Assembly (NCBI GenBank): GCA_008704415.1
Contig: VXIS01000578.1
Coordinates: 1 to 15,104, forward strand
From: Sphaerosporella brunnea
Taxonomy: Eukaryota; Ascomycota; Pezizomycetes; Pezizales; Pyronemataceae
Reading direction: 5' to 3'
DNA length: 15,104 nucleotides
The notes beneath the pieces are model-generated. The model was not told the DNA's origin and did no database searches. It saw only the letters and a list, made by a program, of their open reading frames with translations. This document shows, one piece after another, positions 7,876-14,702 of the stretch; position 1 is the first letter of the stretch, and every line of letters starts with the position of its first letter. A program made the position numbers and the translations under genes.

Positions 7876-9683
7876 GCCCAGCATCTTCTTCGTCTTTTCC
7901 TTGTTGTCACGGCTCTCCGGCCCGCAGGCCGGACAGCCTTTCCTTGTCTTCGGTAGCTCTGTCAAATGAAGGTGTGGAGGAGGAATCAATGGATGGAAAC
8001 CATCTCGTAGTTACGTGTTCCCTCTCCGATAGTGATAACAAGATCCAAACCCACGCACTGATTGACTGTGGAGCCACTGGTTTTGCTTTCATCGACGAAG
8101 AATTTGCTCGCCAACATCATTTTCCCCAGTATGCACTACGCGTTCCCCGCGCCCTCGAGGTTATAGACGGTAGACCCATCTCTTCCGGAGACATCACCCA
8201 CATTGTCAAGGTGGGGATGTCGATCGGCGGTCACCATGAGGCGTTGCCTGCCTTCGTCACCAAGCTCGGCCACTACCCTCTGATCCTGGGCATCCCTTGG
8301 ATGCGGCACCATGGAGTGTCAATCCGCTTTGCCTCAAACGACGTCTCCTTCGATTCCCCTCGCTGCGTCGCACACAGGACAACACTGAAGCCGACAAGCA
8401 TCAAAGGAGTGACGGCCCCGACCCAGTCCCTAGACATTGCAATAGTGTCGGCCACCTCCTTCCAACGTCTGGTCAAAAACAAGAAACAGCGATACGGCCA
8501 GCTCCAGCTTTTCTCCCTATCGCTGTATGAAATCAACAAGGCGTTGGAGCGTAAGGTGATCGACGAGGGGGATCTAAAGTCACTGGTCCCTCCGCAGTAC
8601 CACGAGTTTCTACCCCTCTTTTCGGAAGCGGTAGCCAATCACCTACCCCCCCACCGGCCCTACGACCACAAGATACCATTCAAGGAGGGGTTTGAACCCC
8701 CCTTTGGCCCCCTATACTCGCTGTCTCGCCCCGAGCTGGAAGCCCTAAAGGCCTGGTTGGAGGAAAACCTATCGAAAGGATTCATCAGGGCCTCCTCCTC
8801 ACCCGCCGGTGCCCCGATCTTCTTCGTCAAGAAGGGGCATGGATCCTTACGCCTGGTGGTTGACTACCGAGGTCTCAACGAAGGAACGATCAAGAACAGG
8901 TATCCGCTCCCGTTGGTACGAGAGACACTGATGAGGCTCTCCAAGGCTCGCTGGTTTAGCAAGTTGGACGTCCGCGGAGCTTACAACCTAATCCGAATGG
9001 CAGAGGGTGAAGAGTGGAAAACTGCATTTAGAACCCGATATGGACTATTCGAATCCCTGGTGATGCCATTCGGTCTTACCAACGCCCCTGCTGACTTCCA
9101 ACGCTTTATCAATGATACCCTCTCACCGTTCTTGGACCGCTTCGCCTCTGCCTACTTGGATGACATCTTGATCTACTCGGATACCCTGGAAGAGCATCAA
9201 GACCACCTGCGACAGGTCCTTCGTCGGCTTTCGGAAGCCGGGCTGCACCTCAAACCGGAGAAATGCGAGTTTCACCAACGAGAGGTCAAGTATCTAGGAC
9301 TGATTATCGGCATCGACGGCATACGGATGGACCCAGACAAGGTCGAAGCAGTGAGAGCTTGGCCAACCCCGGAGAAGCTGAAGGACGTCAGAGCCTTCCT
9401 TGGATTTGCCAACTTTTACCGTCGATTCATACGCTCCTACTCACAGGTTGTGCGGCCACTCACCCGTCTGACTCAGAAGGACGTGCCATTTCAATGGACC
9501 AAAACCGAACAGGAAGCCTTCGACAGCCTGAAGACGTGCTTCACCACCGCTCCAGTCCTTCGCCGCTTTGACCACGACCGTGACGTCGTCGTTGAGACCG
9601 ACGCCTCAGACTACGTCTCCGCTGGCATCCTATCACAATACGACGACGACGGCGTCCTCCACCCTGTTGCAGTACTTCTCTAA
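7869..9683 (+). CDS. pol: Pol, intact 5' part: aspartic protease, reverse transcriptase, start of RNase H
   Basis: This is an open frame of 604 codons, normally made as a Gag-Pol fusion. Retropepsin-type protease: LIDCGATG with catalytic Asp at about residue 66, then an LILGIPWM block near residue 140. A Cys replaces the usual Ser/Thr after the catalytic Asp. Reverse transcriptase: VVDYRGLN near residues 330-337, SKLDVRGAY with Asp367, [13 protein letters not shown], then [11 protein letters not shown] with the catalytic pair Asp431/Asp432, and YLGLIIG and the [12 protein letters not shown] thumb/connection. RNase H begins with ETDASDY, catalytic Asp at about residue 578. The last three residues before the TAA at 9681 are frameshifted and not native. 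The ATG at 7869 is nominal; frameshift entry from gag is more likely. Confidence 0.9.
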   Translation: MGRPASSSSFPCCHGSPARRPDSLSLSSVALSNEGVEEESMDGNHLVVTCSLSDSDNKIQTHALIDCGATGFAFIDEEFARQHHFPQYALRVPRALEVIDGRPISSGDITHIVKVGMSIGGHHEALPAFVTKLGHYPLILGIPWMRHHGVSIRFASNDVSFDSPRCVAHRTTLKPTSIKGVTAPTQSLDIAIVSATSFQRLVKNKKQRYGQLQLFSLSLYEINKALERKVIDEGDLKSLVPPQYHEFLPLFSEAVANHLPPHRPYDHKIPFKEGFEPPFGPLYSLSRPELEALKAWLEENLSKGFIRASSSPAGAPIFFVKKGHGSLRLVVDYRGLNEGTIKNRYPLPLVRETLMRLSKARWFSKLDVRGAYNLIRMAEGEEWKTAFRTRYGLFESLVMPFGLTNAPADFQRFINDTLSPFLDRFASAYLDDILIYSDTLEEHQDHLRQVLRRLSEAGLHLKPEKCEFHQREVKYLGLIIGIDGIRMDPDKVEAVRAWPTPEKLKDVRAFLGFANFYRRFIRSYSQVVRPLTRLTQKDVPFQWTKTEQEAFDSLKTCFTTAPVLRRFDHDRDVVVETDASDYVSAGILSQYDDDGVLHPVAVLL

Positions 9684-9990
9684 GAAGCATTCCCCTGCAG
9701 AATGCAACTACGAGATCTACGACAAGGAGTTGATGGCTATCAGTCCGGGCTTTTGAGGAATGGCGACCGGAACTCCAATCCGTGGAGAATCCAGTCCAGG
9801 TGCTCACCGATCACAAGAACTTGGAGTATTTTACGACCACCAAGCTCCTGAATCGACGTCAAGCCCGTTGGTCTCAGTTCCTATCGCAGTTCAACTTCAA
9901 GATCGTCTACCGTCCTGGGAAGTCCGGTGGGAAGCCGGACTCACTAACTCGCAGATCAGGAGATCTGCCTAAGGAGGGGGATGAGCGCAC
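9673..9990 (+). pseudogene. RNase H domain, 3' part, split by frameshifts
   Basis: After the extra base at about 9672 the family sequence continues in the next frame as [20 protein letters not shown], holding the RNase H catalytic Glu, until a second extra base at about 9742 leads to a TGA at 9754. In the third frame it resumes with an FEEW block and then VLTDHKNLEYF (about 9800-9835), holding a further catalytic Asp, and ends with the QFNFKIVYRPGKSGGKPDSLTRR block typical of Ty3 RNase H. All expected residues are present, but in three frames, so the domain cannot be made as one chain. Confidence 0.88.
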
Positions 9991-10620
9991 GACTGAAAAT
10001 TTTTCCGTCGTCATAAAGCCCCACCAAATCGTCCACCTCCTGGCCGATGGCCCGCCGGCACAGCCTCCACTACCCCTAGGAGACGAAGCAGTGACACTTG
10101 CCCGCCTGTTTCAAGAAGCCTACGATGCGGACCCGTTTCCGTCTCAGGTCCTCCGGATGTTGCAAGACGGAGTCCGCCATAGCCGCCGGATCACGTTGGC
10201 AGAATGCGCCCAAGAAAGAGATCGTCTCACCTATAGAGGTAAGCTTTACGTGCCCGAATACGAGGCCCTCCGGCTGCACCTGATGCAACAACACCACGAT
10301 GCCCCCGTCTCTGGCCACCCAGGAAGATCCAAAACCTTGGAGCTGCTTTGTCGTACCTACCATTGGCCAAAGATGCGGCAGGACGTGGAACGGTATGTCC
10401 GCAACTGCCATGTCTGCCAACGCTCTCGGAACCGGTCGTCACGCTCCTTACGGCATCTTACGACCCCTTCCTATCCCGGAACGTCCTTGGCAGGACATCT
10501 CAATGGACTTCGTCACAGGGCTCCCTTGGTCACAAGGCTGCGATGCTATTTGGGTATAGAGCGGCGGCTCTCGACAGCCTTCCACCCTCAAACGGACGGA
10601 CAGACTAACGGATCAATGCG
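9990..10620 (+). pseudogene. Integrase zinc-binding domain and partial catalytic core, with internal deletion
   Basis: The N-terminal integrase region is recognisable at about 10260-10420, with its HH..H..CHVC zinc-binding pattern ([11 protein letters not shown] ... CHVCQRS). A one-base gain near 10433 moves the frame, then the core starts ([21 protein letters not shown]), holding the first catalytic Asp. At about 10549-10557 the text jumps from DAIWV to the [19 protein letters not shown] block. Roughly 60-75 codons expected in this family, including the second catalytic Asp, are gone; the size is estimated from the family's usual spacing. The codon position of the catalytic Glu that follows GQT is then hit by a one-base loss near 10607. 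Integration activity from this copy is not credible. Confidence 0.88.
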
Positions 10621-11080
10621 GTAATGGAGCAGTACCTCCGAGCATATGTCAACTATCTCCAGGATGACTGGGTCGATTGGCTGCCGTTGGCCGAATTCGC
10701 AACCAACAATCAGGCATCGGAGGCTTACGGCTCCTCTCCCTTCTTTGCTAACAAGGGGTTCGACCCTCGTTACCAGTTTGACTTGTCCCCTGCGGCCCCC
10801 AACAATGTTGACGATCGCAGAGCCTTGACCACCGCCAGGACGTTGTCGGAAATCCATTCGCACCTCCGCACGGAGCTCCTACGGGCCCAGATGAGATATC
10901 AGGACAACGCCGAGGAGCACCGCATACCGGCCCCTAATTATCAGGTCGGAGACAAGGTCTGGCTTGATGCCCGGAATTGGAAGACTCCGCATCCAGCCAG
11001 TAAGCTGGACAATAAGCGTCACGGCCCGTTTGAGGTTACCGAGAAGGTCTCAGCATACGCCTACCGCCTCCGGGCTCCAT
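10621..11080 (+). pseudogene. Integrase C-terminal region with GPY/F module
   Basis: The frame restarts after the lesion at 10607 and carries the family block MEQYLRAYVNY, then WLPLAEFATNN, YGSSPFFANKG and a long helical linker. VGDKVWLDARN and HGPFEVTEKVSAYAYRL follow, the latter being the GPY/F module of Ty3 integrases. An extra base near 11080 produces a TGA at 11080-11082 in this frame, separating the module from the chromodomain. Apart from the ends, this segment of about 150 codons is clean. Confidence 0.88.
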
Positions 11081-11389
11081 GAGGATATGCATGTCCACCC
11101 AGTCTTTCACGTCTCCCTCCTGGAACCGGCACCCGATGATCCTTATCCGGGACAACGACAGGACCCACCACCTCCGGTGGAGATTGAGGGCAAGCAGGAG
11201 TGGTTCGTTGATCAGATATTGGACTCCCGACTGCATGGACGGTGGCGTAAGCTCCAGTATTTGGTCAAGTGGACCGGCTACGATCGGCCGAAGTGGGAAC
11301 CAGCCGAGATGGTCAATGGTCTGGAAGCTATCGATCGCTTCCACGAGGCCTATCCGGACAAGCCGGGGCCTCTGCCGGAAGATGAATGA
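11081..11389 (+). pseudogene. Integrase tail with C-terminal chromodomain
   Basis: Reading from 11081 gives the DMHVHPVFHVSLLEP block common to fungal Ty3 polyproteins, a Pro-rich linker, and then a chromodomain (about 11195-11350): EWFVDQILDSR, LQYLVKWTGYD and KWEPAEM, followed by a C-terminal helix. The Trp and Tyr of VKWTGY occupy positions used in the methyl-lysine aromatic cage of HP1-type chromodomains. In chromoviruses this domain steers integration toward methylated-histone heterochromatin, which agrees with the satellite surroundings. The domain is intact but out of frame with integrase. Confidence 0.9.
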
Positions 11390-11410
11390 GCTTCGCCGGA
11401 GCTCAGCCGT

Positions 11411-11420
11411 AGGAGGGGGA
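11411..11420 (+). other. Polypurine tract for plus-strand priming
   Basis: AGGAGGGGGA precedes the 3' LTR by three bases (TAC). Its purine purity and position identify it as the primer for plus-strand DNA synthesis. It lies 22 bases after the pol stop. Confidence 0.85.
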
Positions 11421-11423
11421 TAC

Positions 11424-11936
11424 TGTCACGGCGCGAGTTTGGATGGAGTCTTCCGACTAAGCTACCGGCTTTTACTCTCAATGAAATCGGCTGGAACTCT
11501 CAGATCTAAGGCTTCAAAGGATGCTGATTCATTTGCTGTTCTCAAATTTACCCCCCCGTTGATGGTTGTCACGTGGTGAGGTTTGGAAGTGGGGGTTGTT
11601 TGTGGTGTCGTGATGAGGCTCTGTAGGGGGACTCGGTGGGGTGGTTCCGAGCCGAGGTTATATTCGGCTACCACGTGGCGCGGCGCACCGCAGTCACGTG
11701 ATTGCTATAAGGGGCCTTCGCTTCCGCTTTGTTGTTTGTTTTCCCTTTCCTCTTTACTGAACCTTCGTATGTCAATCTGAGTACCTTCGTTCCAATCTGA
11801 ATCCTGACCGTGCGCATCGCGCCTCTTGTCCTGCCTCTTGTCCTGCCTTTGGATCTTGTCCCAGCTCTCGTTCTTGCCCCCTCTGTACGCGAGTACCTTG
11901 GGCCCCTCCAGTCTGTTCTCGACCCTCTCCGTTACA
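11424..11936 (+). repeat. 3' LTR (513 bp)
   Basis: This LTR has the same length and ends as the LTR at 5976, with five substitutions and no indel (about 99.0% identity). It carries the CACGTG boxes at 11570, 11672 and 11695 and the TATA box at about 11706. It ends CCGTTACA and is followed directly by the GCGAT target duplication. Confidence 0.95.
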
Positions 11937-11941
11937 GCGAT
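11937..11941 (+). repeat. Target site duplication GCGAT (right)
   Basis: This is an exact copy of 5971-5975 directly after the 3' LTR. Minisatellite sequence continues from here. Confidence 0.93.
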
Positions 11942-12286
11942 CATCTCAATCATCGTAATCCTCACAATTATTGTAATCATTTAAATGATTAGATTCCTTG
12001 TGATTGTTGGCAACATAGGGTTATCAGGATCATAGTAATCATTGCAATCATAACCATCATCAGAATCAGATTGACCATCGCAATCAGTCCAATCATCGGA
12101 ATCATTATAATCATCAGAATCATCACAATCATCCCAATCAACAGAATTATGAAAATGATCGCAATCATTGCGATCATCACATTCATCATAATCATCGGAA
12201 TCATTGCAATCTTCAGAATCATCTCAGTCATTAAAATCATCACAATCATCACAATCCAAAGAATCATGCACATAATCAGATTCCTT
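11942..12286 (+). repeat. Degenerate 9-bp minisatellite, right part
   Basis: This is the continuation of the 5586-5975 tract beyond the Ty3 insertion: imperfect nonamers (ATCATCACA, ATCATTGCA, ATCATCGGA and similar). Open frames of 77 to 94 codons on both strands again encode Ile-rich repeats and are regarded as by-products. Bases 11991-12040 are a diverged copy of about 5774-5822. Confidence 0.85.
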
Positions 12287-12395
12287 AGTTATTCTGAGCT
12301 ATAATGTGTCATCACAGTTAATCCATTTCCAAATTCGATGGTTGAACCAATATCGTGATTTGGGCAATTGGACCGTCCTAGGAGAAGTTGCCCAT
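12287..12395 (+). repeat. Satellite B monomer fragment, long class
   Basis: The blocks TTCTGAGCTATAATGTGTCA, AATCCATTTCCAAATT, CCAATATCGTGATTTGGGCA and GGAGAAGTTGCCCA follow array B in the right order and orientation, with the extra 18-bp segment of the long class. Its starting phase is about the phase at which array B stops before the minisatellite (near 5565-5585), so the minisatellite lies within one original monomer. The fragment ends abruptly before TGTCACACCC. Confidence 0.85.
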
Positions 12396-12739
12396 TGTCA
12401 CACCCTAAACTGTAGCAATGGAATTTTGATACAAGAATCGTACGTTTATAATCATCGAATAGTATCAATAATCAAGATCAGTCAACAGGCCTGTGTGGCC
12501 GCAGCCCAAACCGCACTCGGAGTCCTCAGTAACCGAGGGGCTTGGAAAACACCCTGATACTGTCCAACCGCTACTCTGGGTCGTACGCAGACCGGTTCAA
12601 GTGCCGCGCGTATGACAGGATGCACGACCAATTGTGATGAACGGAACATCGAGTCGGCGGTTGCTGTGTCCAAAAGAGTAAGCGCGCTAAGCGGCCAAGG
12701 ACCTCAGGAGGGCCACAATCCGAGAAGTTAGAAACACGG

Positions 12740-13258
12740 TTACCCAAGGAAACCAAAGGGACATCCCAAAGGGATACTTACATAGGACGTTAGTACCAAG
12801 CAAGACACCTTGGTCCCATTGCCGACAAACGACAGATTAGAATGTTGCAAGAGTAGCATCGCTGAGGGTGCCTCCCACCGCGTGTCTACCTCTAGATGCT
12901 CAAGCAAGTATGGGGTGTTGGTAACGATGATCTGTTTGGTGTCCCAGGGGTAGAGAGTAATAGAGAATTGTTGAAAGGATGGCGGAGTAAGAGCGAGGTG
13001 AGAGACGAGCCTGTCTATGAAGTACGCCACCTCAGAATCCTGCGTGCCAACTGAGCTGCCAGATACGAGGACTACCTACAAGGCAACGGGTTCAATGAGC
13101 CGGCAGAATGAGGAGAAAGGCCAGAAGACAAAAGTGCAGCCCTCTATGGTGAGTCTTGTCACTGGTGTGGGTGTCATTTTCATCTGACGTGCTTCGGCGG
13201 TATGATACGACAGGAGCACCCCCATATCGATATTGACATGACGGGTCATCGGTGCCAA
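12740..13258 (-). pseudogene. Unrecognised minus-strand reading frame with one in-frame stop
   Basis: Reading leftward from 13258, the frame runs 60 codons to a TAG at 13076-13078, then continues in the same frame through 13030 to a stop at 12740, about 170 codons with one interruption. The first Met is three codons after the frame's nominal start. I do not recognise a family. Segments such as TQDSEVAYFIDRLVSHLALT and TKQIIVTNTPYLLEHLEV look protein-like in composition but contain no motif I can name. It could be a decayed gene or transposon fragment, a gene with an unseen intron, or chance. Confidence 0.25.
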
Positions 13259-13327
13259 CGTCTACCGCGGAGCCTGATAATATCTCATCTGCTAGTGGTG
13301 TACTGCAAGTTCAGCTGAGCAAGGGCG

Positions 13328-13481
13328 CATGATCAAAGCAGGCCATAGAGCAAGCTGATCAGGCCAGCGTCCTGCACCATAACCTGTACTTGTCAGAGTG
13401 CAAGATTCTAGTCTCGGAAGGGGGCACAATCAAAGCAAGCCGTAGGGCATGCTGACAATCATGCCAGGATCCTGCAATATG
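13328..13481 (+). repeat. Diverged direct repeat, about 50 bp, offset 97 bp
   Basis: The stretch from ATCAAAGCAGGCCATAGAGC (13332) to GTCCTGCACCAT (about 13380) recurs as ATCAAAGCAAGCCGTAGGGC (13429) to ATCCTGCAATAT (about 13481), with several substitutions and a short indel. No further copy is seen. It could be the remnant of a tandem duplication. Confidence 0.6.
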
Positions 13482-13970
13482 GATCTGATGACGCATTGAT
13501 TGCATAAAATGACTCACGAGCAGGGAAAGATTGCATGCTCTGTTCATAATAGATTTCTCTGTCCACGCACGAAGCACACCTTCAGCAGGAGACAGAATTT
13601 ACCCCATTATGGTTCAGGGTCAGATGGACCCCCACTGACTGTCAACTCAACGATTGAAGGAGAGCGGGTTCTACTATAAACAGGGCCGTTCTGCCCATAC
13701 AACCTCCTCTGAATCTATAGGACCATCAGGTTCGAAACAAAGACCAACAAAAGCAAGATACCTCCTTAAAGACACAAATCCTGCTCTCTGTTGTCTTTTC
13801 AGAATTTTAAGAGAACCCCTTAAGATTATTATATTGAGATAATCTAGACTTCCTGGCTCAAGCTATTAGCTAAGGACAACCCACTCTCCGTCTTGACTCA
13901 AGAGAAAAGGAAAAAAGGCTCACACCATAATCTGGAGGCAACAGCCACTGAGTTAAGATTACACCCTATC

Positions 13971-13989
13971 GACGAAAAACTTTTTCGTC
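13971..13989. repeat. Perfect 9-bp inverted repeat around one base
   Basis: GACGAAAAA and TTTTTCGTC flank a single C. It has the shape of a short palindrome rather than a stable RNA hairpin, since the loop would be one base. Its function is unknown, and it lies about 100 bases before the copia LTR. Confidence 0.5.
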
Positions 13990-14090
13990 AACCACCAAAG
14001 CCTCACAAAGTAACCAAGGCTTGAAAAGACCGGCTCAACAGGCAAGATGTCCAAAACCGCCATGTTGACTTCGAACGAACTTATCCTCTT

Positions 14091-14302
14091 TGTTGAGTGT
14101 AGAGTGACGCCGTAGGCATCACTCTACCCTCTATGGTGTAACCGAGTATAAACTCTGTCAGGGATGTAGTCAGACTAGAGTATAGGCTAGTGAGCCGCTT
14201 CGGCACTTAAGGTGCAGTAACGGCGTCGCTAGCTCATTACCTTCAATACAATCTCTTCACCCATCTCTTAGTGTCCACTGCGTACGAAACTTGCTGTCAA
14301 CA
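14091..14302 (+). repeat. 5' LTR of the copia element (212 bp)
   Basis: The edges TGTTGA and TCAACA form a perfect 6-bp terminal inverted repeat of the copia type. A TATAAA lies at 14147-14152. The right edge is fixed by the adjoining primer site. The left edge rests on the inverted repeat alone, because no second LTR is available for comparison. Confidence 0.7.
14099..14127. repeat. Hairpin-forming inverted repeat inside the copia LTR
   Basis: GTAGAGTGACGCC (14099-14111) and GGCATCACTCTAC (14115-14127) pair along 13 positions with one mismatch and a 3-base centre, eight bases from the LTR edge. In the 3' LTR of the element it would lie at the 3' LTR's left edge. Confidence 0.65.
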
Positions 14303-14314
14303 GGTTATGAGCCC
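14303..14314 (+). other. Primer binding site for an initiator tRNA-Met half
   Basis: GGTTATGAGCCC directly follows the LTR. Its complement, GGGCTCATAACC, is the anticodon stem-loop of eukaryotic initiator tRNA-Met (anticodon CAT). Copia and many fungal and insect relatives prime from a cleaved half of this tRNA rather than from its CCA end, and the site is diagnostic of that group. Confidence 0.8.
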
Positions 14315-14362
14315 TTCGCCACGACACCGATAAGAGTCTATTGCACCTACGATGAGAACGGG

Positions 14363-14370
14363 TATAAAAG
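14363..14370 (+). promoter_or_regulatory. TATAAAAG box in the copia leader
   Basis: This is a strong TATA-like motif 61 bases downstream of the LTR edge and 340 bases before the gag ATG. A second, internal promoter is possible but unproven. Confidence 0.25.
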
Positions 14371-14437
14371 GTCACCGAGAACGACTGATAAGCTTGGAAA
14401 AGCCGCGTGCGAAGCGACGCGACCGGAAGCTTACACC

Positions 14438-14643
14438 GATTGCCTGAAGTTGTAGGCGAGAGAAACGACAACTACCCCGATTGCCTGAAGTTGTAGGCGA
14501 GAGAAACGACAACTACCCCGATTGCCTGAAGTTGTTGGCGAGAGAAACGACAACTACCCCGATTGCCTGAGGTTGTAGGCGAGAAAAACGACAACCACTC
14601 CAGATTGCCTGAAGCCGTGGGCGAGAGAAAACACGACTGAAGC
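14438..14643 (+). repeat. Five 41-bp tandem repeats in the copia leader
   Basis: Copies start at 14438, 14479, 14520, 14561 and 14603, each opening with GATTGCCTGA. The first three are nearly identical, the fourth has a few changes, and the fifth is the most diverged. Each of the first three copies holds GTTGT...ACAAC, able to form a small stem around AGGCGAGAGAAACG. The repeats stand between the primer site and gag, where packaging or translation signals lie in other retrotransposons. Confidence 0.9.
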
Positions 14644-14702
14644 TTAACGAAGACGTCGACGCGAAGACACGACGAGAGAAGCTTGAAACCGAAGAAGGAG
14701 CG

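Larger units (their letters stand above)
7869..11389 (+). pseudogene. pol: Pol polyprotein (protease, RT, RNase H, integrase, chromodomain), disrupted
   Basis: The frame is open from the gag overlap to 9671 and carries protease and reverse transcriptase, then breaks repeatedly. Lesions seen: an extra base near 9672, an extra base near 9742, an extra base near 10433, an internal deletion joining around 10549-10557, one missing base near 10607, and an extra base near 11080. The reading frame (position modulo 3) goes 0, 1, 2, 0, 2, 1, 2. All are indels; no C-to-T stop codon of the kind repeat-induced point mutation leaves was found. The end is the TGA at 11387-11389, 22 bases before the polypurine tract. 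The encoded order RT-RNase H-integrase-chromodomain is that of chromoviruses. Sequence or assembly error could explain some of the single-base lesions. Confidence 0.93.
5976..11936 (+). mobile_element. Ty3/gypsy chromovirus-type LTR retrotransposon, 5,961 bp, non-autonomous copy
   Basis: The order is LTR (513 bp), self-priming site, gag, -1 frameshift signal, protease, reverse transcriptase, RNase H, integrase, chromodomain, polypurine tract, LTR (513 bp). RNase H before integrase identifies Ty3/gypsy (Metaviridae), and the C-terminal chromodomain identifies a chromovirus. The LTRs differ at 5 of 513 positions with no indels, so the insertion is recent. Gag and the polyprotein through reverse transcriptase are open, but six lesions between 9672 and 11080 disable RNase H and integrase expression. 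The clean target duplication implies that a related active copy supplied integrase in trans, or that the damage came after insertion or from sequence error. It lies within a minisatellite that is itself inside satellite DNA. Confidence 0.95.
12396..14090. other. Gene-poor interval; left edge resembles a gypsy LTR start
   Basis: Satellite sequence stops at CCCAT and the next bases are TGTCACACCCTAAACTG, a typical gypsy LTR start. A possible matching end is GATTACA at 13957-13963, followed by CCCTAT, nearly but not exactly the CCCAT before the start. That would be an LTR of about 1,568 bp. A TATAAA at 13675-13680 would be its promoter. Neither the end nor the duplication is secure, so the interval is left mostly unexplained. 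Apart from the items listed separately (minus-strand broken frame, duplication, palindrome), I see no gene or RNA here. Confidence 0.25.

Noticed and set aside
5976..11936. Repeat-induced point mutation as the cause of element inactivation
   Set aside because: The breaks are insertions and deletions. The coding part is GC-rich with no C-to-T stop codons, and LTR differences are few and not all transitions.
11989..12304. Overlapping Ile/Met-rich frames on both strands
   Set aside because: Same minisatellite artefact as on the left side of the Ty3 element.
13720..13745. tRNA gene suggested by GGTTCGAAAC near 13729
   Set aside because: No acceptor, D or anticodon arm can be placed around it.
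13971..13989. Palindrome as a bacterial-type terminator
   Set aside because: A one-base loop cannot form a normal hairpin, and the context is eukaryotic.
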